Shown here piece after piece: positions 1-8,666 of a stretch of DNA of 64,000 bases. The notes beneath the pieces were generated by a model, which was given only the letters and a program-made list of their open reading frames with translations, did no database searches and was not told the origin of the DNA. How positions within the stretch are numbered: position 1 is the first letter of the stretch; every line of letters starts with the position of its first letter. Made by a program: the position numbers and the translations under genes. Origin of the DNA: Clostridiales bacterium (GTDB lineage: Bacteria > Bacillota > Clostridia > Christensenellales > Aristaeellaceae); assembly GCA_024684375.1 (NCBI GenBank), contig JAIKWZ010000006.1:124001-188000 (forward strand). The letters are read 5' to 3'.

Positions 1-599
1 GCAGCCTTAGTGTAGTTGCCGCCTGCTACACGGTTGAACATGGCGACCAGTGAGCAGCCCAAAGAATATGTGCTTATGCGCATAAGCGACGCGCTCACAT
101 TTGGTATCGAGGTTATAAAGCCGCCGCCTGTGGAGTCGTGCTCTACGCCCCAGAACATGAGGATGATAAGCATACCCAGCATGCCGAACGCCTGCACGCC
201 CAGACCGGAAATGCTGCCGCCCGTCAGCGCGACCTTAACTGTCTCGCCTATGGACTTGGTCTCTCTGGCCTTATTGGCGGTACGCACATTCGCGTAGGTC
301 GCGGACCTCATGCCCATGACGCACACAAAGCTGGACATCAACGCGCCTACTATGAAAGTAATGCCTGCGGTTTTTTCAATAAACAGACTCAGGACCGCTG
401 CCAAAAGTATGACGACCAGCCCGACCGTAAGGAATTCGGTTTTTACAAATGTTCTGGCTCCGCTGCGTATCGTTGCAGCAAGCTCTATCATTTCCTCTGT
501 GCCTTCGTTGAGCTTCTTTATGTTGATATAGTTCCAACAAACGTAAGCTATCGCGCACAGAACAATGAAGAGCATGGGAATCCATACCAACCAGGTCAT
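1..599 (-). CDS. hppA: Membrane-bound ion-pumping pyrophosphatase, N-terminal part (runs off window)
   Basis: This is the first 199 residues of a membrane pyrophosphatase, which couples PPi hydrolysis to H+ or Na+ export across the cytoplasmic membrane. The start is the ATG at 599, with GGGGGAG just upstream. Visible family marks are an N-terminal membrane helix, the stretch KLNEGTEEM-ELAATIRSGARTF, the loop GSISGLGVQAFGMLG and YSLGCSLVAMFNRVAGGNYTK near the window edge. The catalytic DDxxD region and the residue that separates K+-dependent from K+-independent enzymes lie outside the window, so the ion cannot be assigned. It has its own promoter at 645-674. Confidence 0.95.
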   Translation of the reverse strand, partial: MTWLVWIPMLFIVLCAIAYVCWNYINIKKLNEGTEEMIELAATIRSGARTFVKTEFLTVGLVVILLAAVLSLFIEKTAGITFIVGALMSSFVCVMGMRSATYANVRTANKARETKSIGETVKVALTGGSISGLGVQAFGMLGMLIILMFWGVEHDSTGGGFITSIPNVSASLMRISTYSLGCSLVAMFNRVAGGNYTKA

Positions 600-644
600 G
601 TTCGCTCCCCCTTAATTGTTGTCTTGCTTGATCAAAGCCATATA

Positions 645-674
645 ATTATATCACATACAGTCTTCCATGTTCAA
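645..674 (-). promoter_or_regulatory. Promoter of hppA
   Basis: On the minus strand, TTGAAC (669-674) and TATAAT (645-650) are 18 bases apart. The -10 is preceded by TGA, giving an extended -10. It lies about 46 bases upstream of the hppA start. Confidence 0.75.
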
Positions 675-709
675 GCTTTTTTCCTGGCATGAAGCTGTGT
701 GTAAACGTC

Positions 710-1267
710 CTATTTTTCATTACCCTCGCTGTCGAACAAGGGAAGCTTTTGAAGGTAGAGTATATCTTCCCGTTTTGTGGCGTCTCCTTCTGCAAGGATC
801 GCCATACGTCCAACGATATTGCCGCCGGCCTTGTTTACAAGCTTTTCAAGCGCCTTCAGGCTTTCACCTGTGGATATCACGTCATCCACTATCAGCACGT
901 TTTTGCCCCGCATGTATTCGGCGTCCGCTCCGTCGAGATACAGGTGCTGCCTGTGATCAGTGGTGATTGAGTCCACCTCAACACCGAAAACGTTTTTCAT
1001 GTAAAGCTTTGTGGCTTTCCTGGCGAGCAGATAGCGGTTTACTCCCTTCTGCCTTGCCATCTCGTGAGCAAGCGGGATCCCTTTGCTCTCAGCGGTAATG
1101 ATGATGTCATGGGCAGGTGCTTTTTTGAGCAGATCCCTTGCGCACGCGACCGTAAGCTCAACGTCCCCGAAAATAACGAAGCCTGCGATACAGGTCGTGT
1201 CGTTGATGGGACAGATCGGCAAATCCCTTTGCAAACCTGCCACCTGGATAGTGTAAAACTCCTTCAT
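710..1267 (-). CDS. Adenine/xanthine-type phosphoribosyltransferase family protein
   Basis: A 185-residue type I phosphoribosyltransferase, probably cytosolic purine salvage (base + PRPP to nucleotide + PPi). The PRPP-binding motif VLIVDDVISTGES is at residues 124-136, and an upstream ITAESKGIPLAHEMA segment matches the Apt/Xpt fold. The start ATG at 1267 has GGAGAG ten bases upstream. It follows ybaK by 43 bases on the same strand, so it is probably the last gene of the ecf-truA operon. The substrate base cannot be fixed from sequence; adenine or xanthine are the usual ones in this branch, and a regulatory PRTase is also possible. Confidence 0.85.
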   Translation of the reverse strand: MKEFYTIQVAGLQRDLPICPINDTTCIAGFVIFGDVELTVACARDLLKKAPAHDIIITAESKGIPLAHEMARQKGVNRYLLARKATKLYMKNVFGVEVDSITTDHRQHLYLDGADAEYMRGKNVLIVDDVISTGESLKALEKLVNKAGGNIVGRMAILAEGDATKREDILYLQKLPLFDSEGNEK

Positions 1268-1310
1268 GACATTCTCTCCTTTTTTATTGTTGTTCGCCTT
1301 CAGGGCGTAG

Positions 1311-1784
1311 TCAGTACACGATCAGATCCGCACTACGGGCACCGCATACGCGCATCAGCTCTTCCGGGGAAAGCTTTATCTGAACTCCTCTTTTTCCTCC
1401 GCTGACTGCGATCTCATCCAATAGTAAAGCAGTCTCGTCTATAAAAGTTGGGAGATTCTTTTTCATTCCTATAGGACTGCAACCGCCGCGTTCATACCCT
1501 GTAAGAGGCTTAAGTTCCTTTACGTGAATCATTTCAACAGCTCTGTTTCCGCTCGCTCTGGCACACTTTTTCAGGTCAAGCTCCTCCGCGACAGGAATCA
1601 CGAAAACACTGAGCCCGGTTTTGTCGCCCCTGGCGACAAGAGTTTTAAACACTGTCTCCGGGCTGAGACCCATCACCTGAGCAGCATGTACGCCGCTCAG
1701 ATCCTCTTCGTCCCATTCATATTCGAGGGACGTAAAACGTATCCCCGAGCTTTCAAGGATCCGCATTACGTTGGTGGTAAGCAT
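1311..1784 (-). CDS. ybaK: YbaK/EbsC-family aminoacyl-tRNA deacylase
   Basis: A 157-residue single-domain member of the YbaK/ProX family, which removes misacylated amino acids (typically Cys or Ala) from tRNA-Pro. The fold is recognisable from TVFKTLVARGD, then VFVIPVAEELDLKKCA, and the conserved end of the domain GGCSPIGMKKNLPTFID with a following GGKRGVQIKLSPEEL. The conserved Lys before the first strand and the GxxxPxG loop are present. The 5' end overlaps the 3' end of truA by 19 bases, implying translational coupling. The length is standard for stand-alone YbaK. The exact tRNA and amino-acid specificity is inferred from family only. Confidence 0.92.
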   Translation of the reverse strand: MLTTNVMRILESSGIRFTSLEYEWDEEDLSGVHAAQVMGLSPETVFKTLVARGDKTGLSVFVIPVAEELDLKKCARASGNRAVEMIHVKELKPLTGYERGGCSPIGMKKNLPTFIDETALLLDEIAVSGGKRGVQIKLSPEELMRVCGARSADLIVY

Positions 1785-2533
1785 ACTTCCTCCGGATAGT
1801 CAACACGCATTAGTGTCAGGCCCTGCGCAGGGGCAGTGACGCCTAAGCAGAGCCTGTCTCCGGTGGCTAAAGCCCTCCCGATGCAGCCGCTTTCCAGCTT
1901 GCCGCTGCCAACGCCGATAAGTGTGCCCGCGATTATCCTGACCATATTGTACAGAAAACCCGTTCCATAAATGCGCATTTCGAGGAAAGGGGCGTTATCG
2001 CGGATGCTTATTTGTTTTATCTCCCGCACGGTATCCTTTGCTTCGCTTCCGCTGGCAGCAAAAGCGGAAAAATCGTGCCTGCCCAGGAGCAGCTCCGACT
2101 CAGCGCGTATAGCCTCTTTGTTAAGTGGATATATCACGTGAGCGCATAGATCCCGGTAAAGCGCGCTGCTGTGCGGATGCACGTAAAACAGGTATCTGTA
2201 TTCCTTGCCAACTGCCGAGAACCTGGCGTGAAAGGCGTCGCTCACGCAGCTTGACTCGCATACCCTTATGTCGGGAGGCAACATCGTATTAAGCGCAAAG
2301 CTGAATTTGTCAGCCGGAATGCGTGAAAAGGTATCGAAGTGAGCGTTCTGACCGAGCGCATGCACACCGGCATCAGTCCTGCTCGCCCCTACAACATACA
2401 GTTCACTCTCTCCTGTAAGTTTGCGAAGAGACTCTTCCAGCTTTTGCTGCACGCTGACCGCATTGGATTGCCTCTGCCATCCGCTGTAAGCCGTGCCGTT
2501 GTATTCAACGATCAGCCTTATGCGGCGTCTCAT
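1766..2533 (-). CDS. truA: tRNA pseudouridine(38-40) synthase
   Basis: A 255-residue TruA, which isomerises uridines 38, 39 and 40 in the tRNA anticodon arm. The catalytic Asp is D54 in GASRTDAGVHALGQ, and the N-terminal strand IRLIVEYNGTAYSGWQRQ is typical. FLYNMVRIIAGTLIGVGSGKL near the C-terminus is the second family signature. The start ATG overlaps the ecfT stop codon (ATGA), the usual coupling in the ecfA-ecfA-ecfT-truA operon of Bacillota. Length and motifs are normal. Confidence 0.97.
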   Translation of the reverse strand: MRRRIRLIVEYNGTAYSGWQRQSNAVSVQQKLEESLRKLTGESELYVVGASRTDAGVHALGQNAHFDTFSRIPADKFSFALNTMLPPDIRVCESSCVSDAFHARFSAVGKEYRYLFYVHPHSSALYRDLCAHVIYPLNKEAIRAESELLLGRHDFSAFAASGSEAKDTVREIKQISIRDNAPFLEMRIYGTGFLYNMVRIIAGTLIGVGSGKLESGCIGRALATGDRLCLGVTAPAQGLTLMRVDYPEEVCLPPT

Positions 2534-3345
2534 ATCACACCAATTCCGCTTGCATTAGTAACCAGAATAAGACCCGCAAGCAAGATCACACAGCAAAGCG
2601 CGTACAGATCTTTTCGCCCGTAACGCAGAGGCCGCATTTTCGTTCTGCCTTTTCCGCCCCTGTAGCAGCGCGCTTCCATGGCCATAGCCAATTCATCCGC
2701 CCTGCGAAACGCGCTGACAAACAGCGGCACCAACAGCGGCAGCAGCGCCTTTGCCCTTTTGATCAGGCTCCCGCTTTCAAAGTCAGCGCCTCTGGCTTTC
2801 TGAGCGCGGGTTATCTTTTGAGTTTCCTCGATCAATGTCGGGATAAATCGCAACGCGATCGACATCATCATGGCAAGCTCATGAGCGGGAAAGCCGATTT
2901 TTGAAAACGGCAAAAACAGGCTCTCAAGTCCATCTGTAAGCCTTATTGGAGAAGTAGTCAAAGTCAACAGCTGAGTTCCCGTGACAAGCAGGATCAGCCT
3001 TAGCGCCATGAATACAGCGTTTTTGATACCCTGTACGCTTATGGAAAGGATGCCCCATTTCCATAAAACGTCCTTTCCGGCGCTCATGAACAGATTGAGC
3101 AAAAAGGTAATAATAACGATCACTGCGATCGGTTTAAGGCCTCTGAAGATGAACTTGAGCTGTATCCTGGCGACCTTCGCGCACATATAAATAAAGGCAA
3201 CGATCAGCCCAAAGCCCAAAAAGCCTCGCGAAATAAACACGCACACCAAGAAAGCGATCGTCAGAAGTATTTTCGTGCGGGGATCCAGGCGATGAATAAA
3301 ACTCTCTCCCGGAAAAAACTGCCCCAGAGTGATATTGTTAAGCAC
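2530..3345 (-). CDS. ecfT: ECF transporter transmembrane (T) component
   Basis: A 271-residue integral membrane subunit that links the two EcfA ATPases to interchangeable vitamin-binding S components. Several hydrophobic helices are visible. The paired Ala-Arg-Gly coupling motifs that contact the ATPases fit the segments with KARGADF and MEARCYRGG in the C-terminal cytoplasmic helices. The GTG start at 3345 overlaps the end of ecfA2 by 8 bases. It works with the ATPases at 3338-5016. A possible S-component partner in this window is the FolT-like domain at 54006-56459. Confidence 0.95.
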   Translation of the reverse strand: MLNNITLGQFFPGESFIHRLDPRTKILLTIAFLVCVFISRGFLGFGLIVAFIYMCAKVARIQLKFIFRGLKPIAVIVIITFLLNLFMSAGKDVLWKWGILSISVQGIKNAVFMALRLILLVTGTQLLTLTTSPIRLTDGLESLFLPFSKIGFPAHELAMMMSIALRFIPTLIEETQKITRAQKARGADFESGSLIKRAKALLPLLVPLFVSAFRRADELAMAMEARCYRGGKGRTKMRPLRYGRKDLYALCCVILLAGLILVTNASGIGVI

Positions 3346-4195
3346 CTTTCTTTATCCCGCCAAGCCTGTTCTTCAGTTCATCAGCCAAATCCGCCAATGT
3401 GTAGATCCCGTCATTTATATCTATCCCGCGCTGCTTAAGCCGTTTTGCAAGTAAAGCCGCGGAAGGAGGCTTTAATCCCATTGCTTCCAGCTCCTCCACG
3501 CAGGAGAAGACTTCTGCTGGTGTGCCGTCCATCACCTTTTTGCCTTTTTCCATAACGATGATCCGATCGCACAGTCTCGCAACGTCGTCCATAGAGTGTG
3601 AGACCATCACGACCGTCGTCCCATAGGAATGGATCCGGCGTATGATGTTGAGTATTTCTTTCCTTCCGGAAGGATCAAGTCCCGCGGCAGGTTCGTCGAG
3701 AATTAGCACCTCAGGCTGCATCGCAAGCACACCGGCCAACGCGGCCCTGCGCTGCTGACCTCCGCTGAGCTCAAACGGAGATTTTTCCCAGCTGTCTTCG
3801 CTAAGCCCGACCAGTTGAAGTGCCTGCCTGGCCGCGGAAAGGCATTCATCCTCGGTTTTCCCTATGTTCTTCGGCCCGAAACTGACATCCTTAAGCACAG
3901 TTTCTTCAAACAGCTGATACTCCGGGTACTGAAACACGAGGCCTATGCGCCTTCTTAAGGAAGTTTTGTTTTTGGAAAAGTTGATATCCTCTCCGTCCAC
4001 CAATACGCTGCCTGAAGTCGGTTCAATAAGCGCATTTAAGTGCTGGATAAGTGTAGACTTCCCGCTTCCGGTATGTCCTATGATACCAACAAATTCTCCG
4101 TCACGTATTTCAAAGCTGACATCGTCAACGGCCTTGGTCTCAAATGGAGTGCCCGGGTTATAAGTATAGCTCAGATGCCTGACATCAATCCCCAC
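3338..4195 (-). CDS. ecfA2: ECF transporter ATPase A2
   Basis: A 285-residue ATP-binding subunit of the energy-coupling factor module. It has Walker A GHTGSGKST, Q-loop FQYPEYQLFE, signature LSGGQQRRAALAG, Walker B VLILDEPAAGLDP and switch histidine VVMVSHSMDDVA. The C-terminal Gly/Leu-rich tail is typical of EcfA2. The GTG start at 4195 has GGAGG seven bases upstream, inside the end of ecfA1, so the genes overlap by 25 bases. It forms a heterodimer with EcfA1. Confidence 0.96.
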   Translation of the reverse strand: MGIDVRHLSYTYNPGTPFETKAVDDVSFEIRDGEFVGIIGHTGSGKSTLIQHLNALIEPTSGSVLVDGEDINFSKNKTSLRRRIGLVFQYPEYQLFEETVLKDVSFGPKNIGKTEDECLSAARQALQLVGLSEDSWEKSPFELSGGQQRRAALAGVLAMQPEVLILDEPAAGLDPSGRKEILNIIRRIHSYGTTVVMVSHSMDDVARLCDRIIVMEKGKKVMDGTPAEVFSCVEELEAMGLKPPSAALLAKRLKQRGIDINDGIYTLADLADELKNRLGGIKKGA

Positions 4196-5016
4196 AGCTT
4201 AGCCTCCATTTCTTCCATGGTCAGAATGTCCGTGGAAATATCTATGCCCGAATTATTTAACTCCCAGGCAAGATAAGTCATGTCGGGGACCTCAAGCCCC
4301 AGGTCCTTTACGTGCTTCACATCCGCGAAAACTTTGCGTGGAGTATCGTCAAGAACGATCCTGCCTTCATCTATCACGACTAATCTTTGGCATCTGGCCG
4401 CTTCTTCCATAAAGTGAGTGATCCAGACGACAGTAACGCCTTCATCGTTAAGGCGGAGCGCCAGCTCAAAAATGTCTTCCCTGCCCGATGGGTCAAGCAT
4501 ACTTGTGCTTTCGTCAAACACTATTATGTCAGGTCGCATTGCTATAACTCCGGCAATAGCGACTCTCTGTTTCTGCCCACCGGAAAGCATGTGCGGCGCA
4601 CTCTTTGAGTAAGCGCTCATTCCCACAGTGTCAAGCGCCTTTGACACACGCTGCTGAATCTCTTCAGACGGCAAACCGAGGTTCTCACATCCAAATGCGA
4701 CGTCCTCTTCAACGATCGTTGCGACCATCTGGTTGTCCGGGTCCTGAAATACCATTCCGCAATGCCTTCTTGCGGCATAGGCGTCGTCTTCGTTTTTTAT
4801 CTCCCGCCCAAACACGCATACGCTGCCTGAAACAGGAATAAACAAGCCGTTAAGCAGCTTTCCAAGTGTGCTTTTGCCGGAGCCGTTTCTCCCCAGCACA
4901 GCAAGCATCTCCCCCTTGCCGATGCAAAGGTCGATGCTCTGCAAAGCGGGTTTTTCCGCCCCGTCATATTTGAAGCTTACATCAGTAAGCTTTATGTCAA
5001 CAGAATTATCCTGCAT
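4171..5016 (-). CDS. ecfA1: ECF transporter ATPase A1
   Basis: A 281-residue ATPase, first gene of the ECF operon. It has Walker A GRNGSGKST, Q-loop FQDPDNQMVATIVEEDVAFG, signature LSGGQKQRVAIAG, Walker B DIIVFDESTSMLDP and switch region VVWITHFMEEA. The start ATG has GGAGG eight bases upstream. In most Bacillota this operon follows rplQ in the ribosomal-protein cluster. Here it stands alone, with its own promoter and a gene-poor stretch upstream. Confidence 0.96.
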   Translation of the reverse strand: MQDNSVDIKLTDVSFKYDGAEKPALQSIDLCIGKGEMLAVLGRNGSGKSTLGKLLNGLFIPVSGSVCVFGREIKNEDDAYAARRHCGMVFQDPDNQMVATIVEEDVAFGCENLGLPSEEIQQRVSKALDTVGMSAYSKSAPHMLSGGQKQRVAIAGVIAMRPDIIVFDESTSMLDPSGREDIFELALRLNDEGVTVVWITHFMEEAARCQRLVVIDEGRIVLDDTPRKVFADVKHVKDLGLEVPDMTYLAWELNNSGIDISTDILTMEEMEAKLWGLMSGI

Positions 5017-5041
5017 TCGTTACCTCCAGGAAACCTGCCGT

Positions 5042-5070
5042 ATTATACCACAAACCCAAACCTAAATAAA
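5042..5070 (-). promoter_or_regulatory. Probable promoter of the ecfA1 operon
   Basis: The minus strand carries TATAAT (5042-5047) preceded by TGG, an extended -10. The -35 position 17 bases upstream is a poor TTTATT. It lies 26 bases upstream of ecfA1. Confidence 0.55.
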
Positions 5071-5297
5071 GGGTATAAAGGTTAATTACTACAAAATTCA
5101 TGATGGCATCGGTGTTCTGGCTATAATTCTCACATGTTCTGGCATATAAATCAGTGTCCAACACGATTCGATCTTCCGATGATTTCCAAGCTTTTTCAGA
5201 GTATCATATAAACCATGCAAAAAAGGAAGTGACTTACTTTGCCCTCACATTTTCACTCTTTCGTCTGCAATAGTAGATTTAATAGTTATAAAAGAGA
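5071..5297. other. Gene-poor stretch, nothing recognised
   Basis: No coding sequence, tRNA or recognisable RNA was found between the ecfA1 promoter and the tRNA-Pro terminator. Confidence 0.5.
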
Positions 5298-5330
5298 AAG
5301 AGTCCGAAACCTCAAAGATTTCGGACTCTT
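5298..5330 (-). terminator. Intrinsic terminator of tRNA-Pro
   Basis: A 12-base-pair stem (5298-5309 with 5319-5330) around AGAGTCCGAAA is followed on the minus strand by a T-rich run. It starts 5 bases past the tRNA CCA end. Confidence 0.85.
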
Positions 5331-5335
5331 TTAGT

Positions 5336-5412
5336 TGGTCTGGGTGGAGAGATTTGAACTCTCGGCCTCTTGAACCCCATTCAAGCACGCTACCAAGCTG
5401 CGCTACACCCAG
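5336..5412 (-). tRNA. tRNA-Pro (anticodon GGG)
   Basis: A 77-base cloverleaf with acceptor stem CTGGGTG/CACCCAG, anticodon loop ATGGGGT (GGG reads CCC/CCU) and T-arm GAGAGTTCAAATCTCTC. The CCA end is encoded. The anticodon stem is CTTGA/TCAAG. Confidence 0.95.
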
Positions 5413-5477
5413 TCAAATAACCACGGAAATCATTGTTTTTCAGGCACAGTATGCTGGAAAGCCTGACAACGGAAGCT

Positions 5478-5506
5478 ATTATACTCCTTTGATATATCAT
5501 TGTCAA
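5478..5506 (-). promoter_or_regulatory. Consensus promoter of tRNA-Pro
   Basis: A perfect TTGACA (5501-5506) and perfect TATAAT (5478-5483) lie 17 bases apart on the minus strand, about 60 bases upstream of the tRNA. Confidence 0.85.
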
Positions 5507-5673
5507 TACGGTTTTTTTGTCTTTTACCTGTTAAAGTTTTATGACCTCATTCTATAGAGCATTCAGCGCATAAGAGTATCAAATATACACACTCTGCTAC
5601 CTGCGGTTTGTCTGTTCTAATCGCATAAAGCTGAGCTATCGATAAAAGAAGAGATATTTAACCATATTTTTTC

Positions 5674-5702
5674 TTGCGTTCCGATCCCTTGGGTGATATA
5701 AT
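5674..5702 (+). promoter_or_regulatory. Promoter of tRNA-Ala
   Basis: TTGCGT (5674-5679) and TATAAT (5697-5702) are 17 bases apart. The tRNA begins 15 bases after the -10. Confidence 0.8.
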
Positions 5703-5716
5703 AACTCTGTTCGCGA

Positions 5717-5789
5717 GGGGCATTAGCACAGTTGGTAGCGCGCAACGTTCGCATCGTTGAGGTCAGGGGTTCGAATCCCCTATGCTCCA
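5717..5789 (+). tRNA. tRNA-Ala (anticodon CGC)
   Basis: A 73-base cloverleaf with acceptor stem GGGGCAT/ATGCTCC (one G-U pair), anticodon loop TTCGCAT (CGC reads GCG) and T-arm AGGGGTTCGAATCCCCT. The CCA end is not encoded, unlike in the nearby tRNA-Pro. Confidence 0.95.
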
Positions 5790-5795
5790 TGAAAT

Positions 5796-5835
5796 AGGTC
5801 CGAGTCCTGCAAATGGATTCGGACCTTTCTTTTTC
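5796..5835 (+). terminator. Intrinsic terminator of tRNA-Ala
   Basis: A 12-base-pair stem (5796-5807 with 5815-5826) around AGGTCCGA is followed by TTTCTTTTTC. It begins 6 bases past the tRNA. Confidence 0.9.
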
Positions 5836-5958
5836 ATTTTTGGTTTCAAGCAGATGTTGCAAAATAAGGGGCAAACTGCAGGAAGGATAGATCCCATTAT
5901 AGTTCTCAGGCAGTTTGAGGCACCGGTTCGGCTGATGATCTCCGTTTTTACCTCTCCC

Positions 5959-7323
5959 TTATTCTTTGGCGGGAGCGTTTGTCTTTTCGATATCAATCAG
6001 GTATACACTGCACGGTCTCAGGTACAGCTGGCACTCGAGCGCGCCGTCGCCTTTGACTACGCGTTCTTCGAGAATCTCGTCGTTTCGCACCTCATCGCAT
6101 GCGCGTATGCTCATACGGTACTCTCCCTTCAACCCGTCTGCCCTGAAGTCGTACCTGCGCGCAATGCCTGTATATTGGGATATATACATTAAGCATCTGT
6201 CCGCGCTCCCCGAAGCCAGCGCGTAGACCCCGTCAGCGCTGCAGTCGCACTTAAGAGCATCGCCCGCGTCTCTCAGGTGGCGGAACATCTCCAGTGCCCA
6301 GTAAGGCTTGCGCGGCGAACCCGCCTCAGTAAACAGGTTTTCCCACATAGTCATATAGTCCGTGCGGTAAAAATTCGCTATGATAACGTTTGAATTCTGG
6401 AAAATGCACATCGCGCAGGCATAGAATGCAGCCGCGCGGGCCGATCGCATGTCTTCGACCAGTTCGTTGATCCGATATTCGTTATCATCGCGCCCCAGTT
6501 CTGCCCACATACGGTTTTCCCAGAAATAGCCTACTTCAGTTACGATCAGCGGCAGTTTTTCAAACCCGTAATTACGGAGGCCTTCGTCAATCTTTTTCAG
6601 CCGTCTCCTGAGTTTGTCCGCGTTATCCGCGTAGGCGTGGAATGACAGAAAGTCAAGCGCGTGCGGATGCTCGTTCATATACTCCAGAAAGCCCAGAAAG
6701 AACTCGTATCTGCCCGGGTCGTCTACCGCGCAGGGGGCATAGCCGCCGACGAATACTCCTGGGCATAACTGCTTTATGATATACGATCCCTCGGCATAGA
6801 AACGGTAAAACTCCCGCGCCGGGCCTTTGAATGTGCCATTAAGTATATCGTCTTTGCCGATATCGCCGTCCGGTTCATTCCAGATCTCCCAGTATTTGAT
6901 GCCGTAGTGGAAGCCGTCAGCCCATCCCTCGTTGTAATGCTTTACGATGTGCGCGCAGATGCGTCCCCACTTTTCATAGCTCGCAGGAGGGGCAGTGATC
7001 TTTGAGACATCCGGCATGTCATATAAGGTCTCGCCTAACCGATAGATGATCCCCGCGCCGCTCTTTAGGACTTTCTGTATATACCGATCTGTCATTACAA
7101 AATCGTAATTCGCTTCGTCGTTTTCGTCCTTTGAGAAATCCGGGAATACCGCGCTTATATCGACCACATGCCACAATCCGAGAAACGAATCATGCAGACG
7201 AGTATACGGTACGCCCGCCCTTTGCCAGTACTTGAGCGTACGCGCCTGCGGCGCGTTGCACATACCGTTGAGCGGCTTTATTTTGCCTATCGTAGCTCCA
7301 GCATCTACATAGATATCAGCCAT
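5959..7323 (-). CDS. GH39-like beta-glycosidase (beta-xylosidase family)
   Basis: A 454-residue retaining glycoside hydrolase of clan GH-A, closest by motif to GH39. The acid/base is E150 in YWEIWNEPDGD, and the likely nucleophile is E263 in LIVTEVGYF. A (beta/alpha)8 barrel spans roughly 1-370, followed by a C-terminal beta domain. There is no signal peptide, so it acts in the cytosol on imported oligosaccharides. The start ATG has GGGAGA upstream. GH39 activities include beta-xylosidase and alpha-L-iduronidase; the substrate cannot be chosen from sequence. It lies on the same strand as the GH18 gene, 222 bases downstream of it; that gap holds nothing recognisable. Confidence 0.8.
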   Translation of the reverse strand: MADIYVDAGATIGKIKPLNGMCNAPQARTLKYWQRAGVPYTRLHDSFLGLWHVVDISAVFPDFSKDENDEANYDFVMTDRYIQKVLKSGAGIIYRLGETLYDMPDVSKITAPPASYEKWGRICAHIVKHYNEGWADGFHYGIKYWEIWNEPDGDIGKDDILNGTFKGPAREFYRFYAEGSYIIKQLCPGVFVGGYAPCAVDDPGRYEFFLGFLEYMNEHPHALDFLSFHAYADNADKLRRRLKKIDEGLRNYGFEKLPLIVTEVGYFWENRMWAELGRDDNEYRINELVEDMRSARAAAFYACAMCIFQNSNVIIANFYRTDYMTMWENLFTEAGSPRKPYWALEMFRHLRDAGDALKCDCSADGVYALASGSADRCLMYISQYTGIARRYDFRADGLKGEYRMSIRACDEVRNDEILEERVVKGDGALECQLYLRPCSVYLIDIEKTNAPAKE

Positions 7324-7545
7324 TGCCTTTCTCCCTTCACCCCTGCGACTGACTCATCGGGCAGTGTCCTTCTCCTCTCGTCGCGATGCAGGCAGTACTC
7401 GTCGTGCACTTATCTGTCTGACACGAGAGTCCGCGGCGTCTTCATGCACTTAGATTATCTGTTCATTGGCAAATGATTCTTTTGCCCCAAAGAATTATGA
7501 CACGGCTTGTTGCTTGTTGATAGATAAAACAAGGCAGTATAAACG

Positions 7546-8550
7546 TTATTTCAGCACATCGTACAACGCACGCAGAAGGGTGCCGGTGTCGTCGCATCTG
7601 TGTTCCCAGTAAAAAACGCCAGCGTAATCGTTGTCAAGCACGTACTGAGCCTTCAAACGCATAGACTCCGGATCGTCGTAGGAAATGAAGGTGTTGCCGT
7701 TAAACAGCCAGGGCGCTTTTGCCTCATCGTCCCAGTAACGCACATAGCCGTTTTTGTTGATATAATCCTTTGACAGCGCCGAATAATCCGGGCCATACCC
7801 GATCGGCTTGCGGCAGATCTGGAAAAGGCCGTGGTTTCTGTCCTGAATGTCTTCGGCTTTTCTTGAATACATTGCAGCGCCGAGCAAAAGCTTATCTTTG
7901 GGCACACCGTAGGCATGGAAAAGGCGCAAAGCCTGGTCACAGCTGTTTCTGAAGTAGTCTCCGGTCGATGAATAAAGCGCAGTGTGATGCCCGGCCAGCG
8001 CGTGGAAGCCGCACTTGAGATCGTAAGTCATCAGGTTGATGTAATCGAGGTACTCTGAGATCTTATCAAGTTCCGTGCACTCTGCGTAATACAGGTCGGC
8101 GCCCGCCGCGATCGTCAACAGATGATGCTCGCCCGTGGCGTCAAGGTGCTCCCTGAGCGTCTTCAGCAGCTCGGTAAAGCGGTACTTGTCTTCAGGGCAC
8201 GTGTCCTGTCCGTTGGAGGGCACGCAGGGATATTCCCAGTCAAGGTCTATGCCGTCGTACGGGGTCGTGGAGACGATCCTGACGGCTTCCTCGCCCATCC
8301 TGTGCATGTATTCCTTGTTGGCGCAGACCGATGTAAAAGAGTTGGACTGCGTCTGCACCAGAGAGAGAACAAATTTCAGCTCCGGGTTCCAGCTTTTGTA
8401 TTTTTCTATATCCTTTCCGGCCAGAGTCTGTTCACGTATGGTACCGTCCGGTTCAAGTTTGCCAAACGCTATGTTGACGTGGGTCAGCATGCTTGCGTCT
8501 TCCCGAGTCAGGCAGCCGCTGCCAAGATACGCGATCAGTTTCTTTTTCAT
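7546..8550 (-). CDS. GH18 glycosidase (chitinase/endo-beta-N-acetylglucosaminidase family)
   Basis: A 334-residue GH18 catalytic domain. The DxxDxDxE motif is D99-G-I-D102-L-D104-W-E106, with E106 the catalytic acid in substrate-assisted catalysis. Other family marks are INLMTYDL and the closing FYWEHRCDD strand. There is no signal peptide or chitin-binding module, so it is cytosolic and more likely cuts imported GlcNAc-containing oligosaccharides (chitooligosaccharide or N-glycan core) than polymeric chitin. The start ATG has GGAGGC upstream. Other enzymes of the region (GH36, GH63-like) fit a glycan rather than chitin substrate, but this is inference. Confidence 0.88.
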   Translation of the reverse strand: MKKKLIAYLGSGCLTREDASMLTHVNIAFGKLEPDGTIREQTLAGKDIEKYKSWNPELKFVLSLVQTQSNSFTSVCANKEYMHRMGEEAVRIVSTTPYDGIDLDWEYPCVPSNGQDTCPEDKYRFTELLKTLREHLDATGEHHLLTIAAGADLYYAECTELDKISEYLDYINLMTYDLKCGFHALAGHHTALYSSTGDYFRNSCDQALRLFHAYGVPKDKLLLGAAMYSRKAEDIQDRNHGLFQICRKPIGYGPDYSALSKDYINKNGYVRYWDDEAKAPWLFNGNTFISYDDPESMRLKAQYVLDNDYAGVFYWEHRCDDTGTLLRALYDVLK

Positions 8551-8666
8551 AATTTCTTGCCTCCTATGGATTATCTTTGATTATTTATCATCTGAATTAA
8601 AAAAGGTTACGAAACAAGTCCTTATCACAAGATGCTGGGCTCTAATAATATTGTCTATGGGTCCGA

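Noticed and set aside
5071..5297. A remnant of rplQ or other ribosomal genes upstream of ecfA1
   Set aside because: No ribosomal-protein-like translation was found in this stretch.
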